The notes under the pieces are model-generated. The model saw only the letters and a list, made by a program, of their open reading frames with translations. It made no database searches and had not been told where the DNA came from. Positions 10,065 through 21,147 of a stretch of DNA of 64,000 nt are shown piece by piece; the stretch's first letter is position 1, and each line of letters begins with the position of its first letter. Source of the stretch: Membranipora membranacea (taxonomy: Eukaryota; Bryozoa; Gymnolaemata; Cheilostomatida; Membraniporidae); the NCBI GenBank assembly GCA_914767715.1, contig OU612075.1, forward strand, positions 16,618,001 to 16,682,000, written 5' to 3'. Made by a program: the position numbers and the translations under genes.

Positions 10065-11825
10065 ACACTGGCTTATGAAGATTATGGCAACTAATAGTCT
10101 TACATGTATATTGGTTTTCAACCATTGCACAGTAACAGCAACAACACCAATGTAAGATTGATTGTAATTGTAATCGATTTGTAATTGATTGATTGTAATT
10201 GATTTCCAAAGGCAATATATAGTTGCCTTGCGTTGATGCGTCGACATTCATGTCATAGTGTGACAGTAACTGTAATTCATCATTTCCTCCATGGTAAGGA
10301 AGTTATTGACTGCCGCAGGACAAGCCCTGAGTTTTAATTTTATAATCCAGCTTATAACAAGCAACCTTTATTGAAGAATCTACTATCTATGTGTTTTTGT
10401 ACCTCCAAATTAACCAGTCAGACGGATGACGCCAGGGGTGTCATTGACTGATGACCCCACCCACTAGTTCTACTGATTTTATCATGGTTTTCAACAACAA
10501 AATCTGAAATAACAGGTAAGGAGTAGACCTAGCGCAAAACTAAGGCCAGATTTGTTCTCAGAAGGGTCAATCACCCCTATGTATAGTGTCGGTCCGTATC
10601 TGTTGAATTTTCACTTTGGGAGTTATCCCTTTTGGGGAGACACCCGCTGACAAAATGACTCGTGGGTGGCTTAATGCGCCCCTGGGTGAAGCGTCCTGTG
10701 GGCACAGGTCCCCCAAGTGTTTTAAAATATGTATATACATTTGGTCATTTTGTTCTATCTCAAACAAGTGAACATTATGTAGGCCAATGATGAGTGTCCA
10801 TTCGTCGTAAGGCTTCTCCAAATTAATGTGTTGGTCCAGTGGACAAGCAGCGCCACAGGAAATGGGGTCTGATAAAATAAAATACCTCATCTCTCACCTT
10901 CCTTCCTCTCACATTGAGCACATTTGATTCTTTTTTTCTTGAAAAAGAGGTCAGACATCCAAATTATAGAGGATGTTATCAATTTGATCCCTCAATTAGC
11001 GTGAAAATACTCAAAAATCCTAAAATAAAAGTCCTCCTCCCTCACCAGGGCAGATCCTGAAGTGTATATCTGGACCAACACATTAATTTTGAATGGCCTA
11101 ATGGTATGTAACAGTGTATTTCACCATGTTGACAGATGTTCAAGGCTCAAATATTCAAATACATGCCATGTGTTACTACTGGTACTCAGCTATTCCAGCA
11201 ACTACGATTTGATTATAATCATCAGACCAGCCTTAGGTTACCAAATTGGCCATTGTACAAACTTGTTCCTGGCCCCAAGCATAAACAACTTTTTTCTATT
11301 ACAGGGCTGGTGATCAGAGTGGGGGAAGGATGATGCAAGGTCGCACGTTCGCAAAAACAGTCACACTGATGACATCCCCGTCTGCTAGGAAAGTACCCAT
11401 GGGGGCGGAAAACTTGCACTTTATCTTCAAGCACATACATATGGAAATGTTGAAATTACCCTTTCATATACCAAGCAGGACATGATAAGGATGTTAAATG
11501 AACTGTTTATGGGTGTTTTGAAAGGTGCAAGGTTAGTAGTACCCTGTATGCACTCATAGAATTGAAGCAGAAAAAATTGGTCAAAAATAGGTCTTTCTCA
11601 CCTTATTTTACACAAATACAAATACAACTCCATCAGATTCAGACACTAGAAGGAGGTAAGGTTTGCATTGATGTGCACCGTACTAAAAAATGATACATAC
11701 ATGTGATTTCCTTGAAGACTGATTGAAGGCAAATGGGGCCTACAGGTAATTTAGATGCGCTAAAGTTTGCTAAAAGTGAAGCTAGTAGCGTACATACATA
11801 AACATAAACATACTGTAGCCTTATT
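10065..11825. other. No gene recognised
   Basis: This is AT-rich intergenic DNA. At 10150-10205 there is a short local repetition of GATTGTAATT-like units. The minus-strand frames near here are either LTR shadow or lack any motif. I see no RNA gene or recognisable repeat family. Confidence 0.5.
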
Positions 11826-11866
11826 GTGCAAACTTTCAATACTTTTTGCCTCGTCACGAGTACAAC

Positions 11867-12052
11867 GGTTATGTCTTCAGGTGAATTGATAGAAGCCGCA
11901 CGATTCATGGAGGATCAGCAGCTACTCTCTTTTGTCAGCTCACAATTACATGACATAGCTGCCGCTGATGCTCAATATCATCTCTCATGTAGGAGGAAAT
12001 ATGTTATGGCATACAAGCGGAGGCTTGAGCAACTTCAACCTGCTTCACTGTA
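11867..12052 (+). CDS. Possible exon with YHLSC motif, upstream of CXC exon
   Basis: The open segment reads MSSGELIEAARFMEDQQ and then DAQYHLSCRRKYV. It ends at CACT|GTAAGT, a strong splice donor (intron from 12053). His/Cys segments like YHLSC are familiar from uncharacterised, transposon-associated animal proteins, but I cannot name the family. It lies about 300 bp before the CXC-motif exon on the same strand, and the two are probably parts of one gene or relic. The start is uncertain: the ATG at 11870 may not be used, since the frame is open upstream. Confidence 0.4.
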
Positions 12053-12359
12053 AGTATTGATAAAGCAAGCAGATATTATTAAATTGATAAGATTAAAGAA
12101 CCTGTCCATAAGACCTACTTCTGCTTTAACACCTGGGTGTTATCAACATTATATGTCGGGTGGTATGTAGGACACAGGAAGTCTTCATTAGTTTAAGTAC
12201 CCTAATAAATTTTGCCATAAGTGGAGCTAGTGGCATTTTAGTATCAATTTACTCTTTTTTCTCTTAATTGAGGTCGATAGCAAAAACACCACTAGCTCAA
12301 TTTTTGGCATACCTTAATCTAGTTGTACATGCATTTATTGTTGGCTTTTCTCAAACCAG

Positions 12360-12897
12360 GTATGAAGTAGAAGAAAGGTCTAAAGCCAATGATGACCACA
12401 TCACTGCTCTGCAGCTGCTAGGAAAGGAGTTTGCTCTCTCCTCACTTCCCCCAGGAATTGAGAAACCGACCTGTGCATTGTATGGTAGCAGCGCTTCAAA
12501 CATCAATGATGCTCGATTTGATGCATTCAAGAATGGCACAACTGAGAAAGCTTTACCACCGAACGCTGATTGCTTACTACTGAACACCAAACGAGCAAAC
12601 TATCAGTCCAAAATCTGGCTATCGGCTCTTCAACCAATGATCACAGCTGAAAATCCTGATGGCATTGGATGGGAAGAGGAAGGAGGAGATCTAAAGATTA
12701 AATGGATGGATGGCCCGCCCAAATCAATAATGAAAACCACGAAATGTCAATGCAAGGCAAACCCATGTACTGGCAACCGATGCTCATGTTTGAAAGGAGG
12801 AATGAAGTGCACAGCCCTCTGTGGTTGCCGTGACTGTAACAACCGCAGTGCTGCTGTGGACAGTGCGGAGGAAAGTAATGACGATGATGAATTATAG
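12360..12897 (+). CDS. Terminal exon with CXC (TSO1/CRC-like) cysteine motif
   Basis: An open exon follows TTTTCTCAAACCAG, a good splice acceptor, and ends at TAG 12895-12897. It encodes about 178 residues. The middle part includes KPTCALYGSSASNINDARF and LLLNTKRANYQSKIW, segments that recur in uncharacterised animal proteins linked to mobile elements. The C-terminus has nine cysteines spaced CXCX4CX4CXCX6CX3CXCX2C, which fits the CXC/CRC zinc-binding motif of TSO1/Tesmin and pre-SET CXC proteins. An acidic tail (EESNDDDEL) follows. The family assignment of the cysteine motif is good. The cellular role is unknown, and it may be a multicopy element-derived gene rather than a single-copy host gene. 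Confidence 0.6.
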
Positions 12898-13966
12898 CTA
12901 TGCATTGGTGGCAGCGTATGCATGTTATGTGTTTTAACCTTTGTTTTTGAGGCAGTTAGTAATATAATATTCTTTTGCGTAGATCGTCAGTACATATTCT
13001 AATAAGTTACAGGTCATTTACTAATCGCATGGGTTTTTCAATTAGTCAGGTATACACCAGTGTATTCCGAAAATGGTTAAATTGATTAAACTAGGAGTTT
13101 TCTCCTCCGACTATGCAAAAAAACAATAATACATGCCATATATTGTAAATATAAGTAGAAATTTAGAAATATATTGTGCCAAACATCCTCAATAATAAGC
13201 CTAACCATGATAAATCAAAAAATATAAAGGCCAAAGAAGTCAAATGCAAAATCTAACACTTTAGATATTTATATATAATATAAGGGGGACAAACGCTGAC
13301 GCTGCCTCTCTCGGTGACACTTTTATTACGGTACATGATGTTGGCTGTAATTAGCATATGAAATTACCCCAGAAAAGATTAAAACAAAGTATATACTCAT
13401 TTTCTTCTGCAAGAGGAAAATTTTAAACACTTTTGAGCGATCTGACAATAGACTATAAGATCAGATAGAAGCAGCCGACGGTGATTGATTTGGGTTGTAT
13501 ATGCCACTTGACGAACTTGTGCAATGTCGCTGCCATGAAAACTCTGCCCATTGATGTTGACCAGCTACTTGCATACATTTAGTTCTACTTTGACAACAGG
13601 TAACTGCATCCACTAATAACAAAATACAGATTAATAACAAACTACATCTGATTTCTTTAAAATACTCAATCACACGGGTACATCGTCAGTCGTATATTGC
13701 CCGAGACCTATCGTCATCTAGGCAAGGACTTTCATCTGAAAGTCCTTGATCTAGGCTTCGTCTAAATATAAATCAAGCCACTGTTCTGGTTATTGTTTCC
13801 CCTTACCCATTAATAGGACAACTCCCTAGTGTTTTGCATCCTGGTACTTATGAGAGATAACTATGGTCAAAACAATGCAACGCATTGTATACTATTATTC
13901 GTTCATTTAATGATATTGTTATAGTAATATATTAACATTTCATATAATATTTTATATTGATTTTAG
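12898..13966. other. No gene recognised; one perfect hairpin
   Basis: AT-rich spacer. A perfect 12-bp hairpin with a 2-nt loop (CAAGGACTTTCA / TGAAAGTCCTTG) lies at 13723-13748. No coding signal is supportable. Confidence 0.5.
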
Positions 13967-14199
13967 TCCAGCAAAGCTTGAGGAGTTCAAAGATTACTTC
14001 AAGTTCTACGATGATCTTGAGTACAGCTCTATCATCAAACACTGCCCTACCCGATGGCTTTCCATGAAACCATGCATTAGTAGGCTCATAAATCATTTTG
14101 ACCCGTTTCGCTCCTACTTTCGAGATGCACCTGGTAACGAGAAAAATGTCAAACCAATCCTGAGGAAGCTAGAGGATCCCAAGACACTACCAATCAGAG
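13967..14199 (+). pseudogene. hAT transposase fragment, central region
   Basis: After a possible acceptor (TATTGATTTTAG) the frame reads LEEFKDYFKFYDDLEYSS and HCPTRWLSMKPCISRL, then GNEKNVKPILRKLEDP. The CPTRWLS block is typical of the catalytic/insertion region of hAT-type transposases and hAT-derived animal proteins. No initiator or N-terminal zinc finger is present nearby. The reading runs into a TACTC-rich repeat tract, and the C-terminal domain resumes about 300 bp later. This is a relic, or one exon of a degraded hAT-like gene. Confidence 0.7.
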
Positions 14200-14465
14200 C
14201 TGTGCTACTCGAGTACAAATTCGAGTACAAGTACTACTCGAGTACCGATTTCAACTACTCTCTACTCTACTCGAAGGGGCCATCATATGGGATAAATATA
14301 CTCTACTTGTACTCCCTTGGGAAGAAAGTACTAGGAATTTACTTGCAAACTTAAATACTCTACTCTACTTTACTCTACATCAAATATACTTACTCTACTT
14401 TACTCTACATCAAAATACTCTACTTTACTCTACATCAAATATACTCTACTCTTACTTGCACCAGG
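14200..14465. repeat. TACTC/TTTACTCTACATCAAAT tandem repeat tract
   Basis: A low-complexity tract of TACTC units, with several copies of a roughly 25-bp unit built on TTTACTCTACATCAAATA (about 14345-14455). It separates the central and C-terminal parts of the hAT-like coding sequence and has no coding meaning of its own. Confidence 0.75.
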
Positions 14466-14514
14466 GAGTTGTCAACTCCCTGTTGACACATAATATTTCT
14501 GCGGCCAGTTTACT

Positions 14515-14772
14515 ATGTATCTGGAGCTCGCGAGATCAACACCCATGGCAGCACGCGATTCGTTGGTGTTCTGGCAACGCAAGCGGGAAATACTCCTCAA
14601 GCTGTACTCTCTTGCCCAAAAAGTGTCGCGTGTGCCAGCAAGTTCTGCTGCCGTCGAGAGGATATTCTCTCACGGTGGCATCTTGATGAGGCCACATCGC
14701 GCCTCAATGAGCGATGCCGTTCTGGAGAACCTCATTTTCTGCAAATGCAACAGGCTGCAGGGCCTAGTATAA
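14515..14772 (+). pseudogene. hAT family C-terminal dimerisation domain
   Basis: The 85 open codons end at TAA. The motifs YSLAQKVSRVPASSAAVERIF and HRASMSDAVLENLIF match the hAT C-terminal dimerisation domain, in which S-S-A/E-R-x-F and L-x-P/S-x-x-L-x-x-L-x-F are usual. It is on the same strand as the CPTRWLS fragment upstream, so the two are presumably halves of one element split by the TACTC tract. No terminal inverted repeats were recognised around it. Confidence 0.75.
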
Positions 14773-17100
14773 ATAAAGAAAACTAGAACCCGGGGATAGT
14801 TGGACATTATACCAGAGACTATAGATATAGAGACCTTCCACTTGCGCATAAAATGCGAATAGCCAATCAGCTTTATCTAACGGTCACGCCCACTTCTGGT
14901 TGTAACGTAAGCGCTGCTGCCTTGGACAGCAATGGGTTTCTCAATAAAATTTCAGGTTTTTCACCTGAGTTATTTGAGGCAAAATAACCACAATCTTGAT
15001 GACAAAACCAGATCAGACAGCAACAAAGTCACTATCAACTTGTTATTGCACTCTTAGCCAGAGATTTATATTATACAGGCCTGTATTTTTGTAAGAAAGT
15101 AAGGGGGCTGTGCAGTATAATCCATCATTGTTGCCCACTGCGATGTAATGATGGCCTGACATAGGTTAGCTGTTGTGATGAGTTTCATGGACAAAGTTTT
15201 CATGTGTGAGGACAAGAGGAAGAGGGCTTCTTTTTGTTTGTTAATATATGCTTTAAGATTAATATAAAAAATTTAATCCTGGTGACTAGTACCAACCATA
15301 CACACACATTCAAAACTGAAGTAAGAATGGCATCAGAGTAAAGTGCATCGTCAGCAGATTCCTACTGACAATTCAATGCTGACAAATGTAAAGAATTTAC
15401 TGCATTGAGAGATAGGAGACCTCCCTCTCTGCCTCAAAGTTATTGTGGGATGGTCACTCACAATTCTGTCGATGACATAAAAGTTCAAATTTAATGAGTT
15501 GAGACCGCTAATCAAAACAACCTTCATTTCTGTTATGAGCCCATGTTGAAGAAGAGATTAGAAGAACCACTGTACCAAAGATTATAAATACTGACTGTAC
15601 ATTACAATCAATGACTATGACCCATTCCCTGTCCACAGCTTTTCATGCGAGTGATTTTCATTTCATACCGCTGCGCTTGTTTGCTCTGTTTAAATAAGAT
15701 TACACTGGAGCAATGGATTCTTCCTGCTGACAAAGCCTTGCTTATTTCAGATTTACCTAAAAATGGTCCATACAATGCTTTATGGTTAGTACCAAATCTT
15801 GCGATAATATCCAACACTAGCCCCCCAAATAAGATTCATACTGATGAAATAACTCAAAAACTCGACAAATTAATTTCCTATGTGACTGATGTGTGCTTTG
15901 ACATAGGTTCTCATATGGCCTGCTGCACTCAGTCAGTAATATTGATAGTTCATGTTTAGATGTGCCGAGTATCTGTGATGCACATATGGACAAGTACTGA
16001 TGTAAAATAATATAGAAAGTTTCTCAAGGTATTCCACTGCTTACACGATTATCAATACTCCTCTCTTTAGGAGGCAGTCAAATTCATTTACATTTTTCAT
16101 CACCCTGAAGTCCAAAATAACTAGATGACAATTTTATTTACTTCAATTTACTTTGTGACTTGTAAATTCCAGTTTTTGATGTAAACAACAAAGTTTACCC
16201 GAGAAAATCTTGTGAGTCCAAACATCAGAATATTTGCAAAAATTGTTGTAAAGATTCTCAAAACTTCAAATCACTCAGAATTAATCATCGCAGGCTTTGG
16301 ATTTTAACATCATCCTAATGCCTGAAATGTCGAGATTTAAAAACAAATTATTTTAGATTTTTGTCCAAATTAGAAAAACATCCAGTCTACATGTGTAAAT
16401 TTTGTATCTTCCATTGAAATTCTATTGAAAGCCACTAATCATAAAGCATAATGGCTGAAGACAGAGTTTGATTGTAATGTCATATCTTAGTATTCATAAT
16501 CTTCAATACAATCCATGTAGCCACAATCTCATTTATTCATCAAATAAATATAAACAAAACCTTGAAATACTTTAGCGATGTATTGATCTGCCTTTATATT
16601 GCCAATTTCTATCTCGAGCAGTAACCATGGTTAACAGAAAATGTTGTATCTGTCAAAGCACTGTGGGTTATTTCAAGTGGCCGAAATCATACAGATTTAA
16701 ACTTGAGTGGTGTGACTACCTCAGGGACATTTTCCCTATGATAATCACATGGACTCGACGTCGATTTGCTACAATTGCCTCCTGAATGATATTCAATCTC
16801 GCTCTCACTGGATCTGTTAATCTCCCTATAATTTTCACTCTCGCTGTCGGATGAGCTAGAGTTGAAATTTTTGCCGTGCTTGATTTCGATCGTTTGCTTT
16901 GTCATTCAATTATGAAATTTTATACACTATCCCATTTTACCAGCTAAGCCACATAACATGGGACAGATTTACTTTGCATTGTATTCACTCATTCATTCAA
17001 TAGATAAATTCTGTGTGGTTTAATATTGTATGCAGGGTAAATCAAAACCACTGTGTCATAACAAAAAGTCTTATTTACGAGATACTGTATATTCCCATCA
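14773..17100. other. No gene recognised
   Basis: A plus-strand frame at 15645-15959 (104 codons) and a serine-rich minus-strand frame at 16687-16905 (SSSSDSESE) are open but show no known domain or clear splice context. Otherwise this is featureless AT-rich DNA. Confidence 0.45.
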
Positions 17101-17108
17101 TAATCTAA

Positions 17109-17181
17109 GGTACTAAAAAGGTACTATTTTCTACAAGTGATCACAACTCCAAAGGAGAAAAATAGTACCTTTTTAGTACCC
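17109..17181. repeat. Inverted repeat, 22-bp arms
   Basis: GGTACTAAAAAGGTACTATTTT is answered about 25 bases later by its reverse complement AAAATAGTACCTTTTTAGTACC. This makes a near-perfect hairpin of about 73 bp, with no coding context. Confidence 0.8.
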
Positions 17182-17320
17182 TCTCATCCCAACTTTGAGT
17201 GAAGATAATTCTTAACTGGGCCACAGGCTGCTTTTGGACATAGCATAATGTTCTAAACTAGACTGAGAGCTCTAGAATGATACCAAGAACCTGTTCCCTT
17301 TACAAACACTTTAAGATCTG

Positions 17321-17353
17321 TCGTTCACTTGTGACATTGTCACAAGTGAACGA
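17321..17353. repeat. 33-bp perfect palindrome
   Basis: TCGTTCACTTGTGACA, one T, then TGTCACAAGTGAACGA: 16-bp arms with a 1-nt centre. Downstream (17380-17480) are loosely inverted TGTTTACACG / CATGTAAACGC stretches like the ends of small MITEs, but I could not define an element. Confidence 0.85.
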
Positions 17354-17759
17354 TTTTGAACAATACAGATTTAAACACCGATTTAAACACAGATTACCTG
17401 TTTACACGGTCAGTCAAATCGGTGACCCGTGTCGGAGTTGTTATTATTAGCCGATTTGTCGCACATGTAAACGCAGCTTTATAGTATAGTTATAGTTTTA
17501 TATTTCTAGTTTTCTAAAACATTTGCCAAAACAATAGGTGAAAATATAACCCTCAAACACTATCATTTCTATCAATTCTGCTTCGATATTTTACTCTAAA
17601 TGATTGAAAATGCGTTAGTGGCCGAACCCCCAAACCCCCCCAGCTGATTGTCTCGGCGCTTCCCGCCTGAGAGCTCAGATTTTGCTACCAATAAAGGTTG
17701 AGAACCCTGCTGGGTGAGTTAGAGCAGGGAGAATTCCCTGGTTAGAGGCAGATAACAGT

Positions 17760-18410
17760 ATGAAAGGCATAACCCCCCCTCAGCCCATTGACATGAGGGC
17801 CAGTGATTTAGCTGGTGAGTGGAGAAAGTGGAAGATGGCTTTCACTGATTATCTCTTGGCCATCAATGTTGTCAAAGATGAGAAGGCTATTGAGAAAAGG
17901 AAGTTGGCATTACTCAGGCATTGTGGAGGAGAGGACCTCAGGGAGATGTTCTCTCAGATGGAATTTAAAAATCTAGATTCTGGGGCTGAGATAGAGGAGG
18001 TTACTGATGGCAGGAAATTAAAAGATGTCCTTCAAAGGTTTCATGACCATTGTAATCCAAGATCTGGTATTGTTGTGTCAAGATACAAATTTCATAACAG
18101 CAGCCAAAATGGAGAGTCTATTGATGTTTACCTGATGAAGCTAAGGAGACTTGCACAGTCATGTGATTTTGGTGATCAGAGAGACTCGCCAATACGGAGC
18201 AAGTTGCTATTTGGGCTTGATGATGAAAAAGTCAGACAAGCTTATGAAAGAGGACGACGATAGACTCACTCTTTATTATGTAATTAAATCTTTGAGGGTA
18301 GCAGAGGCAGCGAAGGATGCAGAAGAAAAGGAGTCCAAGGTTGAGGAGAAACCAGGCGGTAGTGTAGAAGCCCTGAGTTACGGAAAGAAAACAAACTATC
18401 CTGGGTGAGG
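17760..18410 (+). pseudogene. gag: gag of second Gypsy element, frameshifted
   Basis: The frame from ATG 17760 gives 167 residues (GEWRKWKMAFTDYLLAINV, YLMKLRRLAQSCDFGDQRD), a capsid-type Gag of the kind found in invertebrate Gypsy elements. It stops at 18263 after AYERGRR. From about 18240 the homologous reading continues in the next frame (RLTLYYVIKSLRVAEAAKDAEE) to 18408, so there is an indel near 18240-18255. Confidence 0.75.
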
Positions 18411-18420
18411 CTTAAAGACA

Positions 18421-18620
18421 GGTCAGTTCAGGAAACGATGTGAGAAATGCGGGAATGACCACCCCCTAGGAAATGTCCAGCATATGGCCACAAATGCCAG
18501 AAATATAATCAGTGCAGCTCTTCTCAGGAGGTGAATGACATTCAGCAGGATGATGAGAGTGAGACCGCTGAGTTATTTCTTGGTGAAATCGACTTGATCG
18601 AATCCATTGATGCTAGTTCA
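18421..18620 (+). pseudogene. Gag zinc-knuckle region, degraded
   Basis: Translation in mixed frames shows CEKCGNDH, then PLG and KCPAYGHKCQKYNQC, which match the cysteine-rich nucleocapsid segment of Gypsy elements (CxxC, H, C, then CPAYG and a second CxxC). The frames do not connect cleanly to gag or to pol, so this joint is degraded. An acidic stretch (DIQQDDESETAELF-like) precedes the protease. Confidence 0.6.
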
Positions 18621-18639
18621 TGGTAATCAAAGGTGAGAG

Positions 18640-20283
18640 TTGGTACAGATACAGAACCAAGTTGTCAAGTTCAAACTGGACACGGGGGCAGTGTTGAGTG
18701 TATGTGGCCGGCAACACTGCAAGGGGGGTCTGAAACCTACCAACAAGAGACTGTTTGGCCCAGGCAAAACACCTTTGAGGTGTCTTGGGGTTATGAAGAG
18801 TACCATGGAGGTGGGTAGCCACAAAATCTCAGAGGACATATATGTTGTTGAGAATCAATCACATCCGCTACTGAGTAAGAGAGCTTGTGAGGCTCTAGAC
18901 CTAACCTCTGTGAACAAAGAGAGATGCGAAGTTGGCTTGGTGAATGTGGATGGAAAGCTATTCGACGGTTTGGGTAAAGTTAGCAGAGAATATTCAATAA
19001 CTCTAAAAGAAAACGCAATTCCATATGCTCTCTATGTACCAAGACCTATTCCCTTCCCACTTATCAAGGCTACTGACGAAGCTTTACAACAGATGGTTGA
19101 CAACAAATTTATCACAGAAGTTGAGGATGAACCAAGTCTATGGGTTGCACCGATGGTTGTTGTGCCCAAACCAGGTCAGAAAAAAGTTAGAATATGTACT
19201 GACTACACGCAGCTCAACAAGTTTGTTGTAAGGGAGATACATCCAATGGCAACAGTGGAGAACTCTCTGGGGAAACTGGGAGATGGGAAGGTTTTCTTGA
19301 AGATCGATGCAAACAGTGGATTTTTTCAGATTCCATTATCAGATGATTCAAGCAGGTTGACAACCTTTCTCACCCATCGCGGGAGGTACAGATACCTCAG
19401 ATTGCCCCAAGGGTTAGCAAGCAGTCCAGAAATCTTAGCAGCAGAGATGAACAGGATTTTGGAGGGTATAGATGGTGTGATCGTGCACATGGATGATGTG
19501 CTTGTGTATGGCAAAGATCTGACAGAACATGATGGTAGACTGGAACAGGTTCTACAGAGGATCAAGGCGGCAGGCATGACATTGAACAAGGATAAGTGCA
19601 AATTCGTAGAGAATAGTGTACAATTTATTGGATATGTGATTGATGGAAATGGAATAAATGCCGGGCCCAGAATACAGGGAATTATAGACTTCCCTGTCCC
19701 AACAGATATTACAGCTGTTAGAAGCTTCCTAGGCCTAGCAAATCAGTTTGCTAGGTTTTCAAGCGGGTTGGCTGATGTCAGTGGGCCTCTGAGAGAGCTG
19801 CTTCGAACGGAGGTCAAGGAGGATGGTTGGTATTGGGGCCAAGCACAGGAGCAAGCGTTCCAGGATGTGGAAGCATTGTTTAGAGAACCACCGGTGTTGG
19901 CAACATACAGCTGTGAGAGAAAAACATTTGTAACCTCTGATGCCAGTAGAGATGGAGTGGGGGCAGTGCTAAGTCAGGTACAAGATGATGGATCCAGGAG
20001 ACTAGTAGCAGCTACGAGTCGCTCGTTGAATGATGCTGAAGAGATGTATGCAGCCATCGAGCTTGAGGCATTGGCTATCTGCTGGGCTATGGAGAAATTC
20101 TCACAGTATGTGCTCGGAATGGAGGGGGTAACAATAGAGACTGACCAAAAAGCCCTGGTACCCTTGTTTGGGGTGCATGTTTCTCGACAAGTTACCTCCG
20201 CGCATACAAGGGTTCAAGCTGAGACTATAGAGATTTCAATATTCAGTTCAATATGTGCCTGGAGCCCAGAACAAAGCAGCTGA
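18640..20283 (+). CDS. pol: Gypsy pol: protease, reverse transcriptase, RNase H
   Basis: A continuous 547-codon frame. The protease active site FKLDTGAVLSV lies at about residue 14, so the N-terminus is missing or upstream in another frame. The RT shows WVAPMVVVPK, RICTDYTQLNK and LPQGLASSPE, with the catalytic box IVHMDDVLVYG at about residue 284; the Y of YxDD is replaced by M here. Then come FIGYVIDGNGI and RSFLGLANQFARF. RNase H shows FVTSDASRDGVGAVLSQ and AIELEALAICWAMEKF. After the IETDQKAL motif the frame changes: the expected PGAQNKAADALSRY appears in the next frame at about 20255. Most of RT and RNase H is intact. Confidence 0.9.
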   Translation: MVQIQNQVVKFKLDTGAVLSVCGRQHCKGGLKPTNKRLFGPGKTPLRCLGVMKSTMEVGSHKISEDIYVVENQSHPLLSKRACEALDLTSVNKERCEVGLVNVDGKLFDGLGKVSREYSITLKENAIPYALYVPRPIPFPLIKATDEALQQMVDNKFITEVEDEPSLWVAPMVVVPKPGQKKVRICTDYTQLNKFVVREIHPMATVENSLGKLGDGKVFLKIDANSGFFQIPLSDDSSRLTTFLTHRGRYRYLRLPQGLASSPEILAAEMNRILEGIDGVIVHMDDVLVYGKDLTEHDGRLEQVLQRIKAAGMTLNKDKCKFVENSVQFIGYVIDGNGINAGPRIQGIIDFPVPTDITAVRSFLGLANQFARFSSGLADVSGPLRELLRTEVKEDGWYWGQAQEQAFQDVEALFREPPVLATYSCERKTFVTSDASRDGVGAVLSQVQDDGSRRLVAATSRSLNDAEEMYAAIELEALAICWAMEKFSQYVLGMEGVTIETDQKALVPLFGVHVSRQVTSAHTRVQAETIEISIFSSICAWSPEQSS

Positions 20284-20518
20284 CGCTCTCTCTCGTTACA
20301 AGATAGCTGCACCTGATATCAGTGATTTGAGAAGAGTGGAAGCTATAGAGTTTTACATAGACAATGTTGTCCATCTCAATGGAACAGACACAAGGTTGGA
20401 GCAGTTCCAGACAACAGAAACAAGATGCTGTGCTGAGCAAAGTTATGGAGTATGTGGAGCAGGGTTGGCCTACATAGTATCTTTCATCTGTCGACACTCT
20501 GATCCAGCCATACTTTGA
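20255..20518 (+). pseudogene. Gypsy pol RNase H-integrase linker
   Basis: PGAQNKAADALSRY, the conserved end of RNase H, opens this frame, which then runs as a non-conserved linker (AAPDISDLRRVEAIEF) to a stop at 20518. It overlaps the end of the RT frame by about 30 bases because of an indel. Confidence 0.65.
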
Positions 20519-20552
20519 GAGAAAAGGCCTGCTGACAATAAACAAAGGATAC

Positions 20553-20744
20553 TTGATGCTGGACACCAAACTGATAGTGCCGTTTTCTCAACAACTGAAG
20601 GTTTTGGAAGTCATCCACATAACGAAGTGCCAAGCTAGAGCGAGAGGTAGTCTATGGTGGCCCAGGATGAACAAATCAATAGAAGATATGGTGAAGAAAT
20701 GTAGAGAGTGCATCACCTGTATTGGGACTTTACTCCTCGGCTGA
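20553..20744 (+). pseudogene. Gypsy integrase zinc-binding domain, truncated
   Basis: Motifs LKVLEVIHITKCQARARGSLWWP and EDMVKKCREC match the HHCC zinc-binding region of Gypsy integrases, though one His of the motif looks replaced. The sequence jumps from CRECI straight to ELPMGRKLRTT, which normally lies after the catalytic core. The DDE core (roughly 500-600 bp) is therefore deleted. Confidence 0.75.
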
Positions 20745-21147
20745 GTTGCCTATGGGGAGGAAGTTGCGAACCACAGTTATAGTTCATCCGGCTCAGTTGG
20801 TCCCAGAGCTACCAAATCACGCAAAGTTCAAAGAGAAGCATGATCTGTACAAGGCAAGGATGAAAGGTAACCATGGTGCAAATCCATGAGTCAGAGACCT
20901 ACACCCTCTCTCGACTGGTGACAATGTCACCCTAAGAGACAATAGACTACAAGGAGTAGTTGCACAGCCCTCAAACACAACCACAAGAAGGGTGATAGTA
21001 GACAGAGAGAGTGGTGGAAAACTGATGAGAAACAGGTCAGATGTCATACCTGTAACTCCGCCACAAAAGCCAGATGATGGAAGACCGGAGAAGGTTAATC
21101 AATCTGGTCTAAGGAGGAGTTCACGCGTTGCAAGGAAACAACAATAG
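20745..21147 (+). pseudogene. Gypsy integrase C-terminal region
   Basis: After the core deletion the reading is SAELPMGRKLRTTVIV, then KEKHDLYKARMKGNHG, a TGA, and LSTGDNVTLRDNRLQGVV with TTTRRVIVDRESGGKL. The end, GLRRSSRVARKQQ, is typical of Gypsy pol termini. The terminal TAG (21147-21149) lies inside the first unit of the 40-bp tandem repeat. Confidence 0.7.

Noticed and set aside
17461-17759. 5' LTR of the second Gypsy element
   Set aside because: No similarity seen to the presumed 3' LTR at 22935 onwards, so the left LTR is missing or unrecognisable.
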